Origin: Acestrorhynchus altus
Lineage: Eukaryota; Chordata; Actinopteri; Characiformes; Acestrorhynchidae
Direction of reading: 5' to 3'
Assembly: GCA_034509495.1 (NCBI GenBank)
Contig: CM067522.1
Coordinates: 17,055,772 to 17,119,771, forward strand
DNA: 64,000 nt
Made by a program: the position numbers and the translations under genes. The notes beneath the pieces are model-generated. The model made no database searches. It was given only the letters and a program-made list of their open reading frames with translations, and had not been told where the DNA came from. Of the stretch, positions 59,511 to 64,000 are shown in pieces; position 1 is the stretch's first letter, and the number at the start of each line of letters is the position of its first letter.

Positions 59511-61099
59511 TATTTAGATGTAGCTGTAGATTGTTTCTTTCTGTACAAATTTAATGTCAAGCATTTCTATTGATCCAGACCAGTTTGAAAAAAACCAGAA
59601 TGGCCTCAATCCAATCCTCTTCACCTCAAGGTTTCAACCATGTTTTTATGAGAAACTCACATTTTAGCTGGTGGTGTTGTTTAACTTCAGGACTGGGTTC
59701 TACTATTCAGGGTCCTCATTTAGTTCTGTTCTCCATAAAGGTTTCAAATTGAGTCATGTCTGCTCTAGCCATTCACTAAGCCTAACCTGGTGTGCGCAGG
59801 CATCCTTTTAAAGTAGTAATTGGTGCCATGTGCGCTGACCTGGGGCAGCAAGCTCTACTTTTTCCCCAGCAAGAATGACACTCAGCAGAAAGACAAACAG
59901 AAAGCAGTGTGATAGATTTCCCTCTCTGCCGCTCAGTGTATCAACCCCCACATTTCTTCCAGTAGCCAGAGAACTCCTGCGAGAGTGAAAATATCTCCTT
60001 CTCCCAGTGAAAGGAAGGGAATGACTTCACTGTCTGAAGACCTTTCTACTAATGGTCCACTGTTTCCTGAATCCTACATGGTTGGAAAGCAGTGTTACAT
60101 CTCAGTAACAATTAATCACAAGTACCTGGAGAATTACCTTCCCAGTTTTGGACAAAATCGGAAGCACACAGACTTTTACATCATGTAGGTCATTCTAAAT
60201 TCATGCATGGTGAAGCTAATGTCTCTATTAATACAAAGAAGACTGTAAGACCATGAGATCATCTATTAAGAGCTCTGAAAGATGAGACAATGATTGGGAA
60301 TCCAGTAATTGTTTTTTAGGAGCCATTAATATTGCTCAGATCCCATTCTCTGACGTGGGTTTTGAGCACTTGAAGAACGTCATGGACAAATTTTCTTCCT
60401 TGCTATTTTTGATACCTTCTTGTCTCACTGTCTTGTGTCCAAGATTAAAGTTCAACTTCCCGAATGACTCCTGCATCCTGGGACTCAGACATCTGTAATC
60501 ATAAGGGTAAACACATGCTCTCTTTCCAAGCATATAAATTACAACTATTTATGTGAAATAAGTCCAGCTCTTGCAGAACAGCCACGTCTGTATGTGTTCT
60601 TTATCTTATTACCCAAACAGTCTGTGTCAGACCTGGGCAGTGATTCATATAGAAACAGCACAGTTGCTTCTTTTGGAGGCTTTGTGGACTTTCTGAAGAT
60701 TAGAAAAGTGTTTTGGTAATGAAAAGCAGAGGTCCACTGGAGATTTATGGATAGGGAGGATAAGGCTTTACTTAGGGGGTCCGAGGAAGGCATCCATCAG
60801 GACAAATAAAAAACCCGAAACGTCTGTTCGTCATGATTGTTAAGAGTAGCAAAAGGCAACTATTTGGCAAAGACAACAAAGAAGATCTGTCTCCTTAGTA
60901 AAGTTAGAAATAGACACAAATATACTATGACTCAAATAGTATCCATTATCTTCCAGAAGACACAGATGAACCCAAGATACTGAAGTTAAGCAACGTTCTC
61001 TCCTCTCTCAGACTGGCGGCAGGTCCTACAACATTATTCAAAGGCAGAGAGTGTAAACTGGAACCTGCTCAAAACAAATTCACCTATTATTAACTGAAT

Positions 61100-61820
61100 A
61101 ATATTGGTTCATTGGTTGACTTCATAAAAGGGTTCTTTCACTTATAATAATAGAGGAACCCATTTAGAGCTAGTGTTATATACTTTAACTCTTAGAACCA
61201 GAGACCCGCACTTTACAGACAGTTCAAAGCCGATATTCTAGGCTCCACATCTCAGGACCCGAATAACCTACAGTAATGATACACATTTCATAACATACAA
61301 CATAATCAGTGAGTAAGTCAGCTCAGAAAACAACAAACAACTGAAATCATTTCCAACTGAATTAAATGCATTTGAAATGCAAAAGGAGCTTTCAGTGCAT
61401 GTTTACTGCTCTGTCCACGTGTACATGCTCAACCTGCATACAGTGTAAATGCTCGGCTGCATTTTAAATGATGGTCACCCTCAATGTATTCTCGAGTGAA
61501 AATAAAGGTTGATTGATTGATTGATACAGATCCTGACTGATCAGTGAGAAGGGGTGTGGCTAAGGATGTCACTGACCCAGATATTGGTTTAGGGGAGGGG
61601 CTGTTTGCTCTCTTTTTTGCTCACAGTGTTCAAATTTCAGAAAAGTCACAAGAAGGGATAATATATACATAAATAGCAAATAATAAAGGATATCTAGGTT
61701 ATTTAATATTTTGGACCACTGTAAAGTATTTTAAAGAAGTTATTTTTATAAATATCTTTATCAACTAATCATTACAAAACATTCTGGACAATCAATTTCC
61801 AACAGGATTTCTGAGATTTA
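61100..61820 (-). repeat. Dispersed repeat family A, copy 5
   Basis: On the plus strand it shows the family in reverse: AACTCTTAGAACCAGAGACC, AAAAGGAGCTTTCAGTGCAT, TACTGCTCTGTCCACGTGTA, CAACCTGCATACAGTG and CTGACCCAGATATTGG. It ends with AACAGGATTTCTGAGA and TTTTTAGTCCTTATAAGC. A short GATT run at 61509-61524 interrupts it. Confidence 0.7.
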
Positions 61821-61884
61821 AAGTTTTTAGTCCTTATAAGCAAAAAGAAACAAAACAAAACAAAACAAATGAACAAAAAAAGAA

Positions 61885-62045
61885 ACATTGATCTCTGGAA
61901 TGATGGTCCTCTGGTACCTTTGGAATGAGTTGGGGATTTGGGGATGAGGTGGGGTGGTGGTCATCCAAAATCCTGACCTACCCAACACTCTTGTTACTGA
62001 TTGCAATCAAATACTCACAGCCTTCCCTGGACAGTTACTCCAGAA
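61885..62045 (+). mobile_element. Family B miniature element, copy 4 (fragment)
   Basis: Contains TCTGGAATGATGGTCCTCTG, GGATGAGGTGGGGTGGTGGT and CAATCAAATACTCACAGCCT, in line with the copy at 2985-3335. It stops just before the GAAT microsatellite. Confidence 0.6.
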
Positions 62046-62047
62046 TG

Positions 62048-62087
62048 AATGAATGAATGAATGAATGAATGAATGAATGAATGAATG
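62048..62087. repeat. (GAAT)n microsatellite
   Basis: Ten uninterrupted GAAT tetranucleotides directly after a family B fragment. Confidence 0.95.
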
Positions 62088-63139
62088 AGCACGTAGTGTA
62101 GCATCAACATGTGTTTCACCATTACAATTTTTTAGTACTATATAGAACCCTTTTGCTTAGAGAGAGGTTCCACATATAACCACAAAAGAGCCTTTTTAAG
62201 TTTGCCATCTTACATTTGTTAAAAAATTGAATTTCCAACAGGATTTATGGACTCTTCTCTTCAGGAAAGTGAAGAAAGGGTCACCCAGCTAGAATATCAC
62301 TGAAACTCCCTGCATACAATCCTGCATGATAATCAAATGAAACATAAACACAATTGATGAAAATGATTGCAGACTGTGCTATAGATAGTAGACTAAACAT
62401 GGTCAGATTCCATTTAAGTATAGGCTCCAATATGTTGCTGCTTTTTGGTGGAAAATGGATTTTCAGATTATACTATTTCTTCCAACACTGACTAAGCTGG
62501 TACATGGAATTACTTTCTATTTCTGACTGTCTCCAAAGCACACCTGAGTCCTATTACCTTTCAACAGGGACCTATTACCTTGGTCTGTGGAAATAGCACC
62601 CACTTAGCCCCAGACATCCTAAGTCTGAAATGCTTTTTGATTACTACCAGATGCTGTATGGACTATGCAGTGCCCCTGGACCTAAAAATCAATGATAGGT
62701 ACAAATCTTTTGATGGACAATCTCTCTTATCTTTCTCTCCTGAGAACGTCAGGATAGAGAGCAAGTATGATGTTCCACACATTTCAGGAACTTTTCTGAT
62801 TGTGTCAGCTGATTGCATAGTGATGCTCTATACATTTGCAGTTTGTGAAGACCCAGGGGCCTTGTTCGACCATTTTTCAAGTGAATTCTGGCACAAGCTT
62901 GTACATCATGGGCAGAATGGTTTCGTGAATCCGACAAGAAATCTACAGAAAGTACAGGTAAGTTCAAGACTGTGGTATCTTTTAGTATTTCAACTATTTT
63001 TGCATGTTTTAATACAGAGGTGAAGTTCCACTTTCAGGCCTCAGGTACATTCTGGTGCCTGTAGCTTCTGCACTATTTAAGGTGGACCTGAAAATATCAG
63101 TAAAAAGCTGGAGAAATTCAGTCTCATTGGTGATGCTGT

Positions 63140-63795
63140 GTTTGTTAAGCTCATGTACAAATCAATACTCAAATGGTTCTGGAGGCAGCTGTGCCTCTGA
63201 GGCAGAACAAACCCATTTGCTTCAACCATTTAAAATAACCATTAGGCAGAGCTTTCTGCTCCTCTGAGCTGTATATTTGGATGCATTGCATAAAATGTTA
63301 TTCAGTTTGAGATTTTGCTGCTTTTAAGAAATTCTGATGGTGTTGGTTTCCTAAAACCGCATGGGAAACATACTAACTAGCCTCTAAGGCAGCATTTTAC
63401 AGCTTCTATCCAATCTTGTCTTTACTGCATGTCAACACAGAAACTGAGTCCTCAATATTCCAGAAGCTTTAATACTCGTTCAATAGATCTAGTTAATGTT
63501 CTTGACAGTTTTCCTGCACATTACTTAGCTAGGCAGCCCAGAAGTAGGCACCCAAAGGAAATGCAGCCTTAGACTTGAGATGGCCAGTTTTCTGAGAAAG
63601 CAACACCAAATTAAAGAAAACTTCTTAAAAACAAACAACGAAATCTCTCTGCATATCTTTCTTCCACATATATATGTGGAGCATATAGAAGATAGAAAGT
63701 TCCGCCTACTGACTATTTTATTCTCTGAACCAATTGTGTTTGTTCTGCCTCAGAGGCAGAGCTGCCTTCAGAACCCTTTTGAGTAGTGCTTTTGC
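63140..63795. mobile_element. Inverted-repeat element of about 650 bp
   Basis: The left arm (about 63158-63245: GGTTCTGGAGGCAGCTGTGC, CTCTGAGGCAGAACAAAC, ATTAGGCAGAGCTTTCTG) is the near-complement of the right arm (about 63695-63785: CGCCTACTGACTATTTTATT, TTTGTTCTGCCTCAGAGGCA, GAGCTGCCTTCAGAACCC). The arms are about 90 bases long. There is no transposase frame inside. Part of the body matches 7225-7490 downstream of npdc1. Confidence 0.7.
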
Positions 63796-64000
63796 ACTAG
63801 CTGTTCACAATGTTGTGACTCGCCAGCTTCTGAATTTGATTGCAAAAATGTTCTACCGAGGTTGTGCAAATTTTCCAAAGCTTAAGGTTCTAATCCCACA
63901 AGTGAAACTGTACTCACCTGGGACCAACCAGGGCAAGTTCCACTGCTTGCAAAAAGCTAAAGGGAGGTTGTTTATACAAAATAAAATCAGTCTAATCAAG

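Noticed and set aside
1..64000. CRISPR arrays, operons, phage or plasmid genes, rRNA or intact tRNA genes
   Set aside because: None is present. The only regular spaced repeats are minisatellites, and the only tRNA-like sequences are SINE heads.

Overview
This is ray-finned fish nuclear DNA. It has intron-rich vertebrate genes with GT-AG introns, long AT-rich intergenic DNA, tRNA-derived SINEs, many decayed Tc1/mariner copies, hAT-like miniature elements and simple repeats. The mix of short interspersed repeats would fit an otophysan such as a characiform or catfish, but that is only an impression. There is no bacterial, phage, plasmid or CRISPR content. All four genes were assembled by hand from splice sites, and reading frame is conserved across every proposed junction.

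Layout. (1) 1-8.6 kb: the last seven coding exons of npdc1 (+ strand; the first exons lie before the window), followed by a long 3' region that may run to a polyA signal at 8580. (2) 9.3-12.2 kb: a complete four-coding-exon clade-A serpin related to alpha-1-antitrypsin (- strand, 404 aa). (3) 12.2-16.9 kb: repeats and unique DNA without a recognised gene. (4) 16.9-28.0 kb: complete trafd1 (- strand, ten coding exons, 572 aa), with several Tc1 relics in its introns and a 34-bp minisatellite in intron 1. (5) 28.0-30.3 kb: the shared upstream region of two divergently transcribed genes. It becomes CpG-rich next to traf2 and carries a perfect 17-bp inverted repeat and an NF-kappaB consensus site. 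(6) 30.3-43.57 kb: complete traf2 (+ strand, ten coding exons, 572 aa) with a 3'UTR of about 3.1-3.5 kb. (7) 43.6-64 kb: a gene-poor stretch built of dispersed repeats, two degenerate minisatellite-like arrays and miniature transposon relics.

How the genes relate. traf2 encodes a RING/zinc-finger/TRAF-domain adaptor of TNF-receptor and NF-kappaB signalling. Its divergent neighbour trafd1 encodes a TRAF-type zinc-finger protein known in mammals as an interferon-induced negative regulator of innate signalling. In human TRAF2 and NPDC1 lie close together on 9q34 while TRAFD1 is on 12q24, so this head-to-head pairing is not the human arrangement.

I found no evidence of a wholly new biological system. 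The most interesting local structures are tandem decoy copies of the traf2 exon-2 splice-acceptor region inside traf2 intron 1, the inverted repeat with its kappaB site at the traf2 promoter, the long proline-rich linker of this TRAF2, and two motif-dense degenerate arrays downstream.
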